This document shows positions 46,491-56,749 of a DNA stretch of 64,000 bases, piece after piece (within the stretch, counting starts at the first letter, position 1; each line of letters starts with the position of its first letter). The translations under genes and the position numbers were made by a program. Below the pieces are notes generated by a model. That model was not told the DNA's origin and did not search any database. It saw only the letters and a program-made list of their open reading frames with translations. This stretch comes from Liquorilactobacillus aquaticus DSM 21051 (GTDB lineage: Bacteria > Bacillota > Bacilli > Lactobacillales > Lactobacillaceae). The stretch covers positions 124,001 to 188,000 of the forward strand of contig NZ_AYZD01000018.1 in assembly GCF_001436755.1 (NCBI RefSeq). The letters run 5' to 3'.

Positions 46491-47042
46491 CTAAATTAAT
46501 TTGTCAACCTGATCGTAATTAAGTTCCGTAGCCGTTTCACGTCCAAACATATCAATATCCACACGCAGTTTCATCTTTTCAGAATCAATTTCTGTAATTT
46601 TACCTACCAAACCGGAAAAGGCTCCTTCGACAATCTTCACTGATTCTCCAACCTCAACATCGAAGTCTTCATGGCGCGAACTCATTCCTAATCGTCTCAA
46701 GATCAATTCAACTTCATCACCAAGTAATGGAGCTGGCTTGCTGCCTGCACCGTGAGATCCAACAAATCCAGTTACACCTGGTGTATTTCGAGCAACGTAC
46801 CATGATTGGTCAGTCATTACCATCTCAACTAAAACGTACCCAGGAAAAGTCTTCTTACTTTCTACTTTATCCTTTCCAGTCTTAGTCGTCTCATGCTCTT
46901 CTTCCTCAGGTACAACAACCCGGAAAATATAATCTTCCATTCCCATTGATTGTGCCCTTGATTCAAGGTTTGCTTTTACTTTATTTTCATAGCCAGAATA
47001 AGTATGCAGAACATACCAATTTTTTTCAAAAGATTCAGCCAC
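46491..47042 (-). CDS. nusG: Transcription termination/antitermination factor NusG
   Basis: NusG binds RNA polymerase and adjusts pausing and termination. The 183-residue product has the NGN domain (WYVLHTYSGYENKVKANLES, FPGYVLVEMVMTDQSWYVAR, NTPGVTGFVG) and the C-terminal KOW domain (VGESVKIVEGAFSGLVGKIT). The GTG at 47042 follows AGGAGG. A hairpin separates it from secE. The DUF915 hydrolase follows three bases later in place of rplK. Confidence 0.97.
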   Translation of the reverse strand: MAESFEKNWYVLHTYSGYENKVKANLESRAQSMGMEDYIFRVVVPEEEEHETTKTGKDKVESKKTFPGYVLVEMVMTDQSWYVARNTPGVTGFVGSHGAGSKPAPLLGDEVELILRRLGMSSRHEDFDVEVGESVKIVEGAFSGLVGKITEIDSEKMKLRVDIDMFGRETATELNYDQVDKLI

Positions 47043-47074
47043 TTTATTTTTCCTCCTAATTTAAAAAAATTCAA

Positions 47075-47103
47075 AATAAAAAAACCTCGAATACTCGAAG
47101 TTT
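47075..47103 (-). terminator. Hairpin between secE and nusG
   Basis: On the minus strand AACTTCGA pairs with TCGAGGTT across a four-base loop, followed by seven T. It would end or attenuate the rpmG-secE transcript ahead of nusG. Confidence 0.65.
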
Positions 47104-47171
47104 TCCCAACACAATTAGTATATCATAAAAAAGTGTGCTATGCCCACTAATAAAACTAGTTTAAACAATCC

Positions 47172-47339
47172 TCAAACTAGTAATTTAATGATAGCCTGTA
47201 CACCGTAATCAACTATTGCAAAGAATACTGCAAAGAATACTGATGTCATAATAACCGTCGTTGTATCCTGAACAGCTTCCTTCTTCGTAGGCCATCTAGT
47301 CTCTTTCATCGTTTTAATAACGCTTCTAAAAAACTTCAC
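47172..47339 (-). CDS. secE: Preprotein translocase subunit SecE
   Basis: SecE clamps SecY in the export channel. The 55-residue product starts at a GTG after CGGAGG and reads KFFRSVIKTMKETRWPTKKE, then a single membrane helix VIMTSVFFAVFFAIVDYGVQ. Length and the ETRWPTKKE motif are typical of Gram-positive SecE. It lies between rpmG and nusG. Confidence 0.95.
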   Translation of the reverse strand: MKFFRSVIKTMKETRWPTKKEAVQDTTTVIMTSVFFAVFFAIVDYGVQAIIKLLV

Positions 47340-47377
47340 CCGTAATTACCTCCGTTCACGAAAGTCAGATTAAATCG

Positions 47378-47527
47378 TTATCTAGTTTCACTATGCAAAG
47401 TATGTTTATTGCAATACTTGCAAAATTTTTTCACTGTTAAACGCTCAATTCTGTTTGGATTTGCAACGATTGTGTAATTTCGTGAACCACAAACAGTACA
47501 AGCTAAAGCGATTTTCTTTTGAGCCAT
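47378..47527 (-). CDS. rpmG: 50S ribosomal protein bL33
   Basis: A 49-residue bL33 of the zinc-binding type: CTVC and CKYC are present in [20 protein letters not shown] and [13 protein letters not shown]. The ATG at 47527 has only a weak AGGGG about 20 bases upstream. It precedes secE, the normal Firmicute order; in B. subtilis sigH stands just upstream, but here rae1 does. Confidence 0.95.
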   Translation of the reverse strand: MAQKKIALACTVCGSRNYTIVANPNRIERLTVKKFCKYCNKHTLHSETR

Positions 47528-47584
47528 TTTCAATACCCCTTAGTCTTTGTCAGAGATAACTCTATCATGCAACATCGAATTTTG

Positions 47585-48118
47585 TCAATCTTGGTCCTCA
47601 TGTTCCAACATCTTACGCAGCTCAGATAGCCTTTTCAATTGCTGTTCATTCCACGGCAGTCTCCTAACAGAGGCTTCGTCTTGATATTTTTGCGTCTGTT
47701 GTTTTATCTCTTTTTTTACGCGTTTAATATCTTGATACAGTTCCCAAGCAGGTACACGCATTGCACCTTGCGAAAAAATAGTCCATTGTTCCGCTTGATC
47801 ACTTGTTGCTACGGTCACTTGCGTCAATCTATTTTGTAGTTTGCCCGCTAACGATTCAATATAACTATCTGCTGTTTCATCTTCAGCAGTCCAAATAATT
47901 TTCAAACCATATTTATCATAACTTTGTGCCAAGCCTGGCACATACATCGCGTCGAAGACAACAATAATTTGATAGCTGCGCTGTTTTCGATAATTAGACA
48001 AAATATGCAACAGCGTATCACGTGCATCCTCTAGTCGACCTGCTTTCTTCAATTTATCCAATTGCGGCCAATTACCAATCATATTATATGCGTCAACTAT
48101 CAGAATATTTTTTTTCAT
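47585..48118 (-). CDS. rae1: Ribosome-dependent mRNA endonuclease Rae1 (YacP)
   Basis: Rae1 is a PIN-like (NYN) endonuclease that cuts mRNA in the ribosomal A site. The 177-residue product has ILIVDAYNMIGNWPQLDKLK with the catalytic Asp, IIVVFDAMYVPG, WTAEDETADSYIE and VTVATSDQAEQW, the acidic residues of the family. It starts one base after the rlmB stop. The mrnC-rlmB-rae1 order is conserved from B. subtilis. Confidence 0.92.
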   Translation of the reverse strand: MKKNILIVDAYNMIGNWPQLDKLKKAGRLEDARDTLLHILSNYRKQRSYQIIVVFDAMYVPGLAQSYDKYGLKIIWTAEDETADSYIESLAGKLQNRLTQVTVATSDQAEQWTIFSQGAMRVPAWELYQDIKRVKKEIKQQTQKYQDEASVRRLPWNEQQLKRLSELRKMLEHEDQD

Positions 48119-48119
48119 T

Positions 48120-48887
48120 CTAATTTCCTCTTGATGTGAATCCTTGATAAATTAGTAAGCTTGCTGCTACGCTAGCATTTAAACTTTGAACATGTCCAAT
48201 CATTGGAATCGTCAGCATCTCATCACATTCTTTCTTCAGTAATGGTGAAATCCCCTTACCTTCATTCCCAATAACTAATGCCACAGCTCCTTGCGCATTC
48301 CATTTACGAAAATCAGTACCTTCCATATCTGTTCCGAAAATCCAGACACCTTGTTTTTTCAACAGTTTAACGGTCTGCACTAAATTAGTTACTCGCACGA
48401 CTGGAACATGTTCGATCGCTCCCGTAGAGGTTTTCGCAACAGTTGATGTTAACTGTACCGCGCGCCGTTTAGGAATGATTATTCCCTGCACACCTGCTGC
48501 ATCTGCAGTTCGCATAATTGAACCTAAATTATGTGGATCTTCAATCCCATCTAAAATTAAAAAGAAGGGGGTTTTATTTTCATTCTCAACATTGGTTAGC
48601 AATCCATCCAGTGTTTCATATTTATAAGCAGCAACAGCTACAACTACTCCTTGATGGTTTTGATTATCCGCAAGTAAATCCAACTTTCCCTTAGGAACCT
48701 TATTAACGATAATGCCTCTTTTTTTGGCAATAGAAGCAATATCAAACAGCGCATCAGCCTTAAGTTGATCCTGAATGAAAACTTTATTTATATTTTGATT
48801 ATTTTTCAGCGTTTCAAGTGCTGGATGTCTTCCAATAACAAATTCAGCACTTTCTTCGTTGCTGTGATTATCATTATTAAAACTCAT
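48120..48887 (-). CDS. rlmB: 23S rRNA 2'-O-methyltransferase of the RlmB/TrmH family
   Basis: A SPOUT methyltransferase of the RlmB type, 255 residues. It has an N-terminal L30e-like substrate domain ([15 protein letters not shown]) and the knotted SAM domain with [50 protein letters not shown] and [14 protein letters not shown]. The likely target is G2251 of 23S rRNA, by family. The ATG at 48887 follows AAAGGAG and overlaps the mrnC stop. Confidence 0.92.
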   Translation of the reverse strand: MSFNNDNHSNEESAEFVIGRHPALETLKNNQNINKVFIQDQLKADALFDIASIAKKRGIIVNKVPKGKLDLLADNQNHQGVVVAVAAYKYETLDGLLTNVENENKTPFFLILDGIEDPHNLGSIMRTADAAGVQGIIIPKRRAVQLTSTVAKTSTGAIEHVPVVRVTNLVQTVKLLKKQGVWIFGTDMEGTDFRKWNAQGAVALVIGNEGKGISPLLKKECDEMLTIPMIGHVQSLNASVAASLLIYQGFTSRGN

Positions 48888-49285
48888 TTTTTCTCCTTTT
48901 CAACAGTTTCAATACACCACTTAACGAGTTGTTCTAATCTTTTTATTTGACCACTCAAGAAAAGATACCCAAAAAGTGCCTCAAACCCTGTTGAGATCCG
49001 ATAAGTTAGGACTGAAGTATTTTTCGCGGATGTATGACTTTTAGCGTTACGACCTCGGCGATAATATTCTGCTTCCAACTCTGTCATAAGACTTTTTTCT
49101 TCCATTTTATCAATTAAAAAAGCTTGTGCTTTGGCTGAAACATAATGTGTTGCTCGATGATGTAGTTTTGTTGGTTTGGTGATTCCTGCTTGTAATAAAT
49201 GTTTTCGAATATAAACTTCGTAAATAGCATCCCCCATGTATGCCAATGCAATCCCATTCATTTGTTCGTAAGCACGCTCATCCAT
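48884..49285 (-). CDS. mrnC: Mini-ribonuclease III
   Basis: Mini-III matures 23S rRNA ends and has only the RNase III catalytic domain. The 133-residue product has the acidic active-site helix [18 protein letters not shown] and [15 protein letters not shown], then [13 protein letters not shown] with the second catalytic Glu. No dsRNA-binding domain is present. The start is ATG 49285, overlapping the cysS stop as TAATG; the upstream GTG at 49297 lies in the ribosome-binding site. Confidence 0.95.
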   Translation of the reverse strand: MDERAYEQMNGIALAYMGDAIYEVYIRKHLLQAGITKPTKLHHRATHYVSAKAQAFLIDKMEEKSLMTELEAEYYRRGRNAKSHTSAKNTSVLTYRISTGFEALFGYLFLSGQIKRLEQLVKWCIETVEKEKK

Positions 49286-50691
49286 TATTTTTTCCACCTA
49301 GTTCCTTGAGGCGTGTCTTCAAGTGTTATTCCTTGCGCCTTTAATTGATCCCTAATTTCATCACTTTTGGCAAAGTCCCGCCTTGCTCGTGCCTCGTCAC
49401 GTTCTTTAATCATTGATTCGATCTTGTCGTCATGCAAAACATTCTTTTTCAACCTGATCCCAAAAACACCCATTAATTTTTCAAGCTCGGAATTCAATGC
49501 TGTTAAACTATCTTTGCCGACTTCCTTTTGACTACTGTAAACATTAATGTATTTTGCCAACTCATAGACAGCTGCAATCGCATTCTGGGCATTAAAATCG
49601 TCATCCATGGCCTTGACAAAAGCATCATGATATTTTTTTATTTTTTCACTTGTCCTTGACTCAATGATTGAATTATCCGCATCTTTTAAGCGGTAGCACG
49701 CGTTTTCAAAGGCAGTCTGTATTTTAGTAAGATTAGTCTGTGCCTCATCAATATTAGCCTGACTATACTGGATCGGACGTCGATACTGTGTGGTTGCCAT
49801 AAAAAAGCGAATGACTTGCGGATCGACTTTTTTCAATAAATCGTGCACAGTAACAAAATTTCCTAGTGATTTACTCATTTTTTCATCTTTTTCACCAATC
49901 GTTACGAAACCATTATGCATCCAATAATTAGCAAATTTTTGCCCTGTTTTTGCTTCGCTTTGTGCAATTTCATTCTCATGGTGTGGAAATTCAAGGTCCT
50001 GTCCGCCAGCATGAATATCGATTGTGCTTCCCAAAATTTTAGTTGCCATTACAGAACATTCAATATGCCATCCAGGTCTCCCTTCCCCCCAAGGCGAATC
50101 CCATGAAATCTCACCTTTTTTAGCTTTTTTCCAAAGCGCGAAATCTAAGGGATCCTCCTTTTTTTCAAGTTCGGAAGAAGTGACTCGCTCACTGGCGCCT
50201 TGTTCTAATTCGTCAACTGACTGTCCTGAAAGCTTTCCATAGTTCTTAAATTTACGTGCACGATAATAAACATCACCTTGAGCTACATATGCATAATTTT
50301 TATCAATCAAAATCTTTATAAAACTAATAATATCATCCATCATATCCACTACACGCGGGTTATGGGTTGCTCGTTCAATATTTAGAGCATCCGTATCCTC
50401 ATAAAAAGCTTTGATAAATTTATCCGCTACCTGTTTCGTGGACATATTCATTTCGTGACCGGCCCGGATAATCTTATCATCAACATCCGTAAAATTAGAA
50501 ACATAATTAACTTTAAAACCTCGAAATTCGAAATAACGTCTTACCGTATCAAAAGCAATTGCACTACGCGCATTTCCAATATGGATATAGTTGTACACGG
50601 TAGGCCCACAAACATACATATTCAGAATATTGGGAGTAAGCGGCTTAAATTCTTCTTTCTTATTCGTTAATGTGTTATAAAGTTGAATCAT
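49285..50691 (-). CDS. cysS: Cysteinyl-tRNA synthetase
   Basis: CysRS charges tRNA-Cys. The 468-residue product has the class I motifs [14 protein letters not shown] and [10 protein letters not shown], with zinc ligands in [17 protein letters not shown] and [11 protein letters not shown]. Its ATG lies only 36 bases after a terminator, and no T-box leader is visible, so cysS transcription depends on read-through or a promoter overlapping the hairpin. Confidence 0.97.
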   Translation of the reverse strand: MIQLYNTLTNKKEEFKPLTPNILNMYVCGPTVYNYIHIGNARSAIAFDTVRRYFEFRGFKVNYVSNFTDVDDKIIRAGHEMNMSTKQVADKFIKAFYEDTDALNIERATHNPRVVDMMDDIISFIKILIDKNYAYVAQGDVYYRARKFKNYGKLSGQSVDELEQGASERVTSSELEKKEDPLDFALWKKAKKGEISWDSPWGEGRPGWHIECSVMATKILGSTIDIHAGGQDLEFPHHENEIAQSEAKTGQKFANYWMHNGFVTIGEKDEKMSKSLGNFVTVHDLLKKVDPQVIRFFMATTQYRRPIQYSQANIDEAQTNLTKIQTAFENACYRLKDADNSIIESRTSEKIKKYHDAFVKAMDDDFNAQNAIAAVYELAKYINVYSSQKEVGKDSLTALNSELEKLMGVFGIRLKKNVLHDDKIESMIKERDEARARRDFAKSDEIRDQLKAQGITLEDTPQGTRWKK

Positions 50692-50725
50692 TTTCCTGCC
50701 TCCTTTTTCTAATTATATATTATAA

Positions 50726-50768
50726 AAAGAGTCTAGGACCATTTTTAACTCATCCTAGACTCTTTTAT
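50726..50768 (-). terminator. Terminator between gltX and cysS
   Basis: AAGAGTCTAGGA (50727-50738) pairs perfectly with TCCTAGACTCTT (50753-50764), with T runs on both sides. It lies after the gltX stop and 36 bases before the cysS start. Confidence 0.85.
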
Positions 50769-50799
50769 TATCAGCATGAATACATAGTAAAATTAACTA

Positions 50800-52290
50800 C
50801 TACTTGCCCATTTCATCCAAAGTCTTTTTTAGATGTTCTAATGCTTTTTTCCGTCCTAATAGTTCAATCGAAGCAGCTAATTCTGGCCCATGCATTTCTC
50901 TAGTCGTTGCAATTCTAATAGGCATATATAATTTACGCCCTCGAATCCCTGTATCCTTTTGAATACTGTAAATCGTATTCTGAATTTCTGTTGCATCAAA
51001 GATAGACAACTTATTAACTCTTTCAGCGAATTCTTTCAAAACAATTGGAGCACTTTCATCCGCCAACTCTTTAACAGCGTCTTCGTCAAGCACAGGCGGT
51101 TCATTAAAGAAAACATCTGCCAAGTCAACGATTTGACCCGTATAAGACATCTGCTGTTTATACATACTGATTAATTTACGTGCCCATTCAATTGTCTTAG
51201 AATCAGGATTTGCCGAAATATGTCCAGCCTTAATCAATTGTTTGAGTGAAGAATCAACGATACTATCTTCCTTCGCATTCTTCACGTACTGATTATTAAC
51301 CCATTCGAGTTTCTTTCCATCAAAAGATGCTGGTGAGCGGCTCAAACGTTTAGGATCAAACATTTTAATAAGCTCTTTTTGGTTGAAAATTTCTTTTTCC
51401 CCAACTGGAGACCAGCCAAGCAAGGTAATAAAGTTGAACATTGCATCAGGTAAATAGCCTAGTTCTCTGTATTGTTCAATAAACTGCAGAACACTTTCAT
51501 CACGTTTACTAAGCTTTTTGCCTGTCTCAGTATTAATGATCAGCGTCATATGCCCAAAAATTGGTGGTTTCCAACCGAATGCCTCATATACAACCAGTTG
51601 CTTTGGCGTATTGGCAATATGATCGTCCCCGCGCAAAACGTGTGTAATCTTCATCAGATGATCATCGACCACAACTGCAAAATTGTATGTTGGCATTCCA
51701 TCACGTTTTTGAATAACAAAATCGCCACCGATAGTGTTAGATTCGAAACTGATAGGCCCTTTAACGATATCATCAAATTCGTACGTCTTATCCTTAGGTA
51801 CTCTGATCCGAACAACTGGCTTTAAGCCCGCTGCTTCAGAAGCATCCTGCTTAGCCTTGATTTCTTCCACTGTCATACCTTCATATTCATAGACATAACG
51901 TGGAGCTTCCCCTCGGGCCTTTTGTTCTTCCCTTTGCTTTATCAATTCTTCTTCAGTCATATAGGATTTATATGCGAGTTTTTTGTCCAATAACTCCTGA
52001 ATAAGTGGAAGATAAATATCTTTACGTTCTGATTGTCGATAAGGTCCGACATCTCCTGGCTTATCTGGACCTTCATCCCAATCCATCCCTAACCACTTAA
52101 GATTCTCTAACTGGCTTCGTTCACCATCAGCAATATTTCTTTTTAAATCGGTATCCTCAATTCTGATTACAAAAGTACCGTTGTTATGTCGTGCAAATAA
52201 ATAATTAAATAATGCCGTCCGAGCATTTCCAATATGAAGGTGTCCAGTCGGACTCGGTGCATAGCGCACCCGAATTTTTTCTTCTGCCAA
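50800..52290 (-). CDS. gltX: Glutamyl-tRNA synthetase
   Basis: GluRS charges tRNA-Glu, and probably tRNA-Gln as well for later amidation. The 496-residue product has [20 protein letters not shown] and the KMSKS-equivalent [12 protein letters not shown], plus FEDTD-like [10 protein letters not shown]. The TTG at 52290 follows GAGG with seven-base spacing. It lies between yacL and cysS as in B. subtilis, though without cysE between. Confidence 0.97.
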   Translation of the reverse strand: MAEEKIRVRYAPSPTGHLHIGNARTALFNYLFARHNNGTFVIRIEDTDLKRNIADGERSQLENLKWLGMDWDEGPDKPGDVGPYRQSERKDIYLPLIQELLDKKLAYKSYMTEEELIKQREEQKARGEAPRYVYEYEGMTVEEIKAKQDASEAAGLKPVVRIRVPKDKTYEFDDIVKGPISFESNTIGGDFVIQKRDGMPTYNFAVVVDDHLMKITHVLRGDDHIANTPKQLVVYEAFGWKPPIFGHMTLIINTETGKKLSKRDESVLQFIEQYRELGYLPDAMFNFITLLGWSPVGEKEIFNQKELIKMFDPKRLSRSPASFDGKKLEWVNNQYVKNAKEDSIVDSSLKQLIKAGHISANPDSKTIEWARKLISMYKQQMSYTGQIVDLADVFFNEPPVLDEDAVKELADESAPIVLKEFAERVNKLSIFDATEIQNTIYSIQKDTGIRGRKLYMPIRIATTREMHGPELAASIELLGRKKALEHLKKTLDEMGK

Positions 52291-52406
52291 ATTAGTGCCT
52301 CTTCTTTCTCTTCTGAGTTAATTTGCTGTCAAAAGCAGCAACCTATACTTTATTAATTTTACAATGAAAAAATAAAAAAATAAACTCTCTATAATAATAT
52401 TCTTAA

Positions 52407-53522
52407 CTAATTTTTTTCTTTAATCTCTCGCCCTGAATGAGCCGGCTTAGCAAATATCATTCTTCCTGCGTCTGTTTGAAGAGCACTTGTGACAATGACT
52501 TCTAACGGTTTATTAATATAATAACGCCCATCTTCTACTACTATCATAGTTCCATCATCAAGATACGCAACTCCTTGCTGACGTTCAGTTCCATTTTTTA
52601 TAACCGTTACTGTCATCTTCTCGCCTGGGACAACACGAGGTTTCAAAGCTTTAGCTAATGCATTCACATTTAAAACTTGAACATTTTGAAATTCGCTGAC
52701 TTTATTCAAGTTGTAATCGTTGGTCACAATGACTGCGTCAAGCAACTTAGCTAATTTAATTAATTTACTATCGACTTCCTGTATATCTTCAAAATCGCCT
52801 TCATACATCTCTACTGGAACTTTTTTTTCTTCCCGCAATTTATTCAAGATATCCAACCCACGCCGTCCGCGAACACGTTTGATACTATCAGCTGAATCTG
52901 CAATATATTGTAGTTCATATAATACAAAATTTGGAACCAACAGAGTGCCTTCTATAAACCCAGTTTTTACCAAATCATAAATTCTGCCATCTATCAAAAT
53001 ATTAGTATCAAGCAACTTTACTCTGTGGAAATTATCCCCAGCCTTTCGGTCGAGAACATTAGCATTAGTTTGCTGTTTTTCATTCTTACGTCGCGCAAAT
53101 AAAATTTTTTTGAAATCACCAAGATGATTTTTGCCCACGATGAAACCTAAATAGCCTAAAATAACCATCAAAACTATCGGTATGATCGTATTTAAAATGA
53201 ATAATTGCGAATGCGAGAATAATGTAGAGATCAATACCGCAATAATCAGCCCAACGATGACTGACATACTAGTAGAAATTATAATATCAGGACTTTGATG
53301 TACCAAACGATTTTCCATTCGCTGAATAAACTTCTCGAGTGGATCTGTAATAAACAGAGAAACTAAATACATTACTATTACCCCAATAATAATGTTAGTC
53401 ACAAAATTATTTGCCCAAATATTTTCTTCTATCCCGACAGCAAGCCAGAAAAAAGGCATGAAGCTGTATCCAGCTCCAACCCCTAATATAGCTAGCACAA
53501 TTTGTATCATTCTTTTTCGCAT
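52407..53522 (-). CDS. YacL family membrane protein with PIN and TRAM domains
   Basis: A 371-residue protein with four N-terminal membrane helices, a PIN nuclease domain (VKLLDTNILIDGRIYDLVK with the catalytic Asp; VIVTNDYNLNKV) and a C-terminal TRAM domain (GEKMTVTVIKNGTERQQGVA). The PIN domain suggests a membrane-bound RNase, but the function of YacL is not established. It sits between radA and gltX, as in B. subtilis; the diadenylate cyclase gene disA that lies after radA there is missing here. Confidence 0.9.
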   Translation of the reverse strand: MRKRMIQIVLAILGVGAGYSFMPFFWLAVGIEENIWANNFVTNIIIGVIVMYLVSLFITDPLEKFIQRMENRLVHQSPDIIISTSMSVIVGLIIAVLISTLFSHSQLFILNTIIPIVLMVILGYLGFIVGKNHLGDFKKILFARRKNEKQQTNANVLDRKAGDNFHRVKLLDTNILIDGRIYDLVKTGFIEGTLLVPNFVLYELQYIADSADSIKRVRGRRGLDILNKLREEKKVPVEMYEGDFEDIQEVDSKLIKLAKLLDAVIVTNDYNLNKVSEFQNVQVLNVNALAKALKPRVVPGEKMTVTVIKNGTERQQGVAYLDDGTMIVVEDGRYYINKPLEVIVTSALQTDAGRMIFAKPAHSGREIKEKN

Positions 53523-53542
53523 CGAATTTCTCCCTTCTTTGC

Positions 53543-54913
53543 TTACTTAAAAACGACCCGTAATGCTTCGCTTAAAGTAGCTACACCTACAACTTCTATC
53601 TGCTTAGGCGGTGTCCACCCTGTCAAATTATTTTTAGGCACAATCGCACGTTTAAAACCAAGTTTGGCGGCCTCTGCAACTCGCTGTTCCACACGATTGA
53701 CGCGCCTTATCTCGCCAGTTAATCCCAATTCACCTATAAAACAATCAGATGGGTTCGTTTCAAGATCACGATAACTCGAGGCAATGCTAATTGCGACAGC
53801 AAGATCAATAGCAGGTTCATTTAACTTGACTCCACCAGCTGCTTTCAGATATGCATCCTGGTTTTGTAATAACAGCCCTGCTCTTTTTTCCAGCACAGCC
53901 ATTATTAAGGAGACACGATTGTGATCTAAACCCGTTGTCGTTCTTTTGGCATTTCCGAATGCTGTTGGAGTTACTAAAGCTTGAACCTCAACTAAGATCG
54001 GACGAGTTCCTTCTAGTGAAACTACAATTGCAGATCCAGTTGCCCCACGTAAACGTTCTTCCAGAAAAATCTCAGATGGATTAGCAACCTCTGCTAGACC
54101 ACCTTCCTTCATTTCAAAGATTCCTATCTCATTTGTGGAACCGAAACGATTCTTGACAGCACGTAAAATACGGTAAGTATGATGCAGATCACCTTCAAAA
54201 TAAAGGACTGTATCAACCATATGCTCCAAGATTTTGGGACCAGCAATCGCTCCACCCTTAGTTACATGCCCAACTATAAAAATCGAAACACCATTTGTTT
54301 TTGCGATCTGTAATAATTCAGCTGTAACTTCTCTTATCTGTGAGACACTTCCAATTGCCGAAGCCATATCTGCCTCCTGCATAGTCTGGACGGAATCTAT
54401 CACCACAAAATCAGGCTTCATCTTATCAATATATTGATGAATGCTTGCCATATCTGTCTCTGGATACAGATAAAACTGCTTGCCGCCAACCTTAAGTCGT
54501 TCAGCCCTTAACTTTATCTGCATCGCACTTTCTTCACCCGAAACATAAAGTACTTTGTTCCCAGTTGCTGCAAGTTGTCCCGATACTTGCAACAGCAATG
54601 TTGATTTCCCGATGCCGGGGTCGCCGCCAATCAGAACTAATGAACCGGGTACTACTCCTCCTCCCAGAACACGATTTAATTCATTAAGACGTGTCTTGAC
54701 TCGTGGACTTTCTTCCGTGTTAACGTCATCTAATAACTGAGGCTTCACACGCGAGCCGTCGAAACTAACACGCGCAGCCTTTTTAGAAGTTTGTGGCTGT
54801 TCCAATTCTTCAGTCAAAGTATTCCAGGAACTACAATTTGGACAACGACCTAGATAACGTGGAGAAGAATAACCACAATTTTGACAAACATACTGTGTTT
54901 TTGCCTTTGCCAA
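53543..54913 (-). CDS. radA: DNA repair protein RadA
   Basis: RadA is a RecA-like motor that helps process recombination intermediates and widens D-loops. The 456-residue product has a four-Cys zinc finger (Cys10, 13, 24, 27), Walker [15 protein letters not shown] (about 96-109), the RadA KNRFG motif in [13 protein letters not shown], and a C-terminal Lon-like domain ([20 protein letters not shown]). The TTG at 54913 lies seven bases after GGAGG. yacL follows 20 bases downstream. Confidence 0.95.
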   Translation of the reverse strand: MAKAKTQYVCQNCGYSSPRYLGRCPNCSSWNTLTEELEQPQTSKKAARVSFDGSRVKPQLLDDVNTEESPRVKTRLNELNRVLGGGVVPGSLVLIGGDPGIGKSTLLLQVSGQLAATGNKVLYVSGEESAMQIKLRAERLKVGGKQFYLYPETDMASIHQYIDKMKPDFVVIDSVQTMQEADMASAIGSVSQIREVTAELLQIAKTNGVSIFIVGHVTKGGAIAGPKILEHMVDTVLYFEGDLHHTYRILRAVKNRFGSTNEIGIFEMKEGGLAEVANPSEIFLEERLRGATGSAIVVSLEGTRPILVEVQALVTPTAFGNAKRTTTGLDHNRVSLIMAVLEKRAGLLLQNQDAYLKAAGGVKLNEPAIDLAVAISIASSYRDLETNPSDCFIGELGLTGEIRRVNRVEQRVAEAAKLGFKRAIVPKNNLTGWTPPKQIEVVGVATLSEALRVVFK

Positions 54914-55004
54914 TCTCTGTCCTCCCTTCGATCACAACTTGCTTAAAAAAATAGTAGCACAAGTATTTACATAATTTAAAAGTAATGCGATTCTTTAAAA
55001 AATT

Positions 55005-55556
55005 TTATTTTCCAGATGACCCGAATCCACCTTCACGTTCCGCTAAGGGTTTGCTCTCAGCCTCTGCTAATAGAAATGGCATAAATATTCCTTGACCAAT
55101 CCGTTCGCCTTTCTTAATAACAAGGTCTTTCACACCAAAATTTAAAAGCTGGAAAAAGATTTCCCCCTCGTTACTCTCATTATTATAATAATCAGCATCA
55201 ACAATTCCTACACCGTTTGGTAAGATCAAGTTGCGTTTTAGTGGATTACTTGACCGGTTAGCCAGTAGAAGAAATTCATTAGGCTGCATATACGCTTTGA
55301 CGCCTGTAGGAACCAAAAAAGGCTTTAATTCCCTTTGAGCTTTTATATAATCTTCAGAAGTTAAATCTTTTTGATGGAATCGATTCCAGATCACTTTAGC
55401 AAAGTTCATCTTCCAAATACTTGGCAGCGTGAAGTCCCTTGCCGCACAAAAATCGTATCCAGCAGCATTCCTCGTTGCCCTTCTTGGAAGAATAACCTCT
55501 TCTCCGACATATTTGCTAACTATTTCAAAGCCTCGTTTCACAATTATCACTCTCAT
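55005..55556 (-). CDS. dut: dUTP diphosphatase (trimeric dUTPase)
   Basis: This enzyme hydrolyses dUTP to dUMP and keeps uracil out of DNA. The conserved motifs are RNAAGYDF, RSSNPLKRN, PNGVGIVDADYYNN, RIGQGIFMPF and the C-terminal arm REGGFGSSG. Between motifs 1 and 2 lies a charged insertion of roughly 30 residues (IWNRFHQKDLTSEDYIKAQR), longer than in E. coli-type enzymes. The start is uncertain: ATG 55556 (183 aa) or GTG 55541; a longer frame to 55694 is rejected because it overlaps the divergent GNAT promoter. Confidence 0.9.
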   Translation of the reverse strand: MRVIIVKRGFEIVSKYVGEEVILPRRATRNAAGYDFCAARDFTLPSIWKMNFAKVIWNRFHQKDLTSEDYIKAQRELKPFLVPTGVKAYMQPNEFLLLANRSSNPLKRNLILPNGVGIVDADYYNNESNEGEIFFQLLNFGVKDLVIKKGERIGQGIFMPFLLAEAESKPLAEREGGFGSSGK

Positions 55557-55633
55557 TTCTCTGATTACTAACTTTAATTCTACCATCAAAACCGACCCAG
55601 ATATACCGCAAACTATCGAATAATCAGGCGCTA

Positions 55634-55642
55634 TGCTATAAT
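55634..55642 (+). promoter_or_regulatory. Extended -10 promoter for the GNAT-rpiA unit
   Basis: TGC plus TATAAT, 25 bases before the GNAT start. No strong -35 is present. Confidence 0.55.
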
Positions 55643-55666
55643 TTAATAAAAAATGAGGTGATAGAA

Positions 55667-55969
55667 ATGCGTTCTGAATGGACAAGCAATTCATTTAATT
55701 ACTATATAGAAGAAATACCTGAACCATGTGCACACATTGGCTTCAAACTGATTAACAATGGACACACCTATGTAGTCGAACACACACTGGTTCCTCCTGA
55801 ATATCAGGGACGCGGCTTGGCAGGCAAAATCACTAAGGACTTTCTACAGCAAATACGCCAGAAGAAAGCCAAAGTGTTACCACTTTGCCCCTTTACACGC
55901 AATTTTTTTGAGAAGCATTCCGAATATAACGATTTATTAGCTTCTCAAGATGGAGATGAGTCTAAATGA
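55667..55969 (+). CDS. Small GNAT-type N-acetyltransferase (YjdJ-like)
   Basis: A 100-residue minimal acetyltransferase of the YjdJ/GCN5-related group. It has [20 protein letters not shown]-like strands, the acetyl-CoA loop [20 protein letters not shown] and the closing [18 protein letters not shown], the usual ending of this family. Substrates are unknown. The ATG at 55667 follows GAGGTGATAGAA. It overlaps rpiA by four bases (ATGA), so the two are co-translated. Confidence 0.88.
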   Translation: MRSEWTSNSFNYYIEEIPEPCAHIGFKLINNGHTYVVEHTLVPPEYQGRGLAGKITKDFLQQIRQKKAKVLPLCPFTRNFFEKHSEYNDLLASQDGDESK

Positions 55970-56658
55970 AAATGATGAGTCAAGATGAATTAAAAAAAAT
56001 AGTTGGTGAAAAAGCCGTTGATTGGATCAAAGATGGTATGACGGTTGGTTTAGGGACAGGTTCCACCGTAAAATACATGGTTGAGGCACTCGCAAAACGC
56101 ATTCAAAGTGAACATTTGAATATTACTGGAGTCGTGACATCTGATGCAACTGCAAAACAAGCTAGAGCCCTAAACATTCCGCTTAAGTCCGTTGATGACG
56201 TTGATATGATCGACCTGACTATTGATGGTGCAGACGAAATCAGCTCTGATTTTCAAGGTATTAAGGGCGGCGGTGCAGCTCTTTTATTTGAAAAAATCGT
56301 TGCTTCGAATTCACGCAAAAATCTTTGGATAGTCGATCAAAGTAAAATGTCTGAAAAATTAGGTAAATTTCCTCTGCCTGTCGAAGTAATTCCTTATGGC
56401 AGCAAAAAGTTATTTTCGAAATTTTCGAAAAAGGGCTATGCACCGACTTTTCGACACGATGATACTGGTCAGCTAAAGTACACTGATTCTAATAACTTGA
56501 TAATTGATCTGCATCTGAAAGAAATTACCCATCCACATGATTTAGCTGCTTATTTAGCTGAACAAGTCGGTGTTGTCGAGCACGGTCTCTTCTTAGATTT
56601 AGTTAACACAGTTATTGTTGGCTATCCTGACGGTCCCAAAGTTTTGGAAGCCCGCTAA
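55966..56658 (+). CDS. rpiA: Ribose-5-phosphate isomerase A
   Basis: RpiA interconverts ribose-5-phosphate and ribulose-5-phosphate in the pentose phosphate pathway. The 230-residue product has [24 protein letters not shown] with the catalytic acidic residues, [15 protein letters not shown] and [14 protein letters not shown]. The ATG at 55966 overlaps the GNAT stop. pepC follows with its own promoter. Confidence 0.96.
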   Translation: MKMMSQDELKKIVGEKAVDWIKDGMTVGLGTGSTVKYMVEALAKRIQSEHLNITGVVTSDATAKQARALNIPLKSVDDVDMIDLTIDGADEISSDFQGIKGGGAALLFEKIVASNSRKNLWIVDQSKMSEKLGKFPLPVEVIPYGSKKLFSKFSKKGYAPTFRHDDTGQLKYTDSNNLIIDLHLKEITHPHDLAAYLAEQVGVVEHGLFLDLVNTVIVGYPDGPKVLEAR

Positions 56659-56686
56659 GCTTACGCGTAGCATTAAAACAATTCGG

Positions 56687-56715
56687 TTTACGCATAATCT
56701 TATTTAGCATATAAT
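56687..56715 (+). promoter_or_regulatory. Predicted sigma-A promoter of pepC
   Basis: TTTACG (56687-56692), 17 bases, TATAAT (56710-56715), about 35 bases before the pepC start. Confidence 0.65.
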
Positions 56716-56749
56716 AATACTATTATTGTTAAAAAGGAGAGTGACTCTG

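Noticed and set aside
52291-52406. T-box leader before gltX
   Set aside because: The 116-base region is AT-rich and too short, with no conserved T-box sequence or specifier structure; the same holds for cysS.
55557-55694. N-terminal extension of dut
   Set aside because: It would cross the divergent GNAT promoter and start codon and has no ribosome-binding site.
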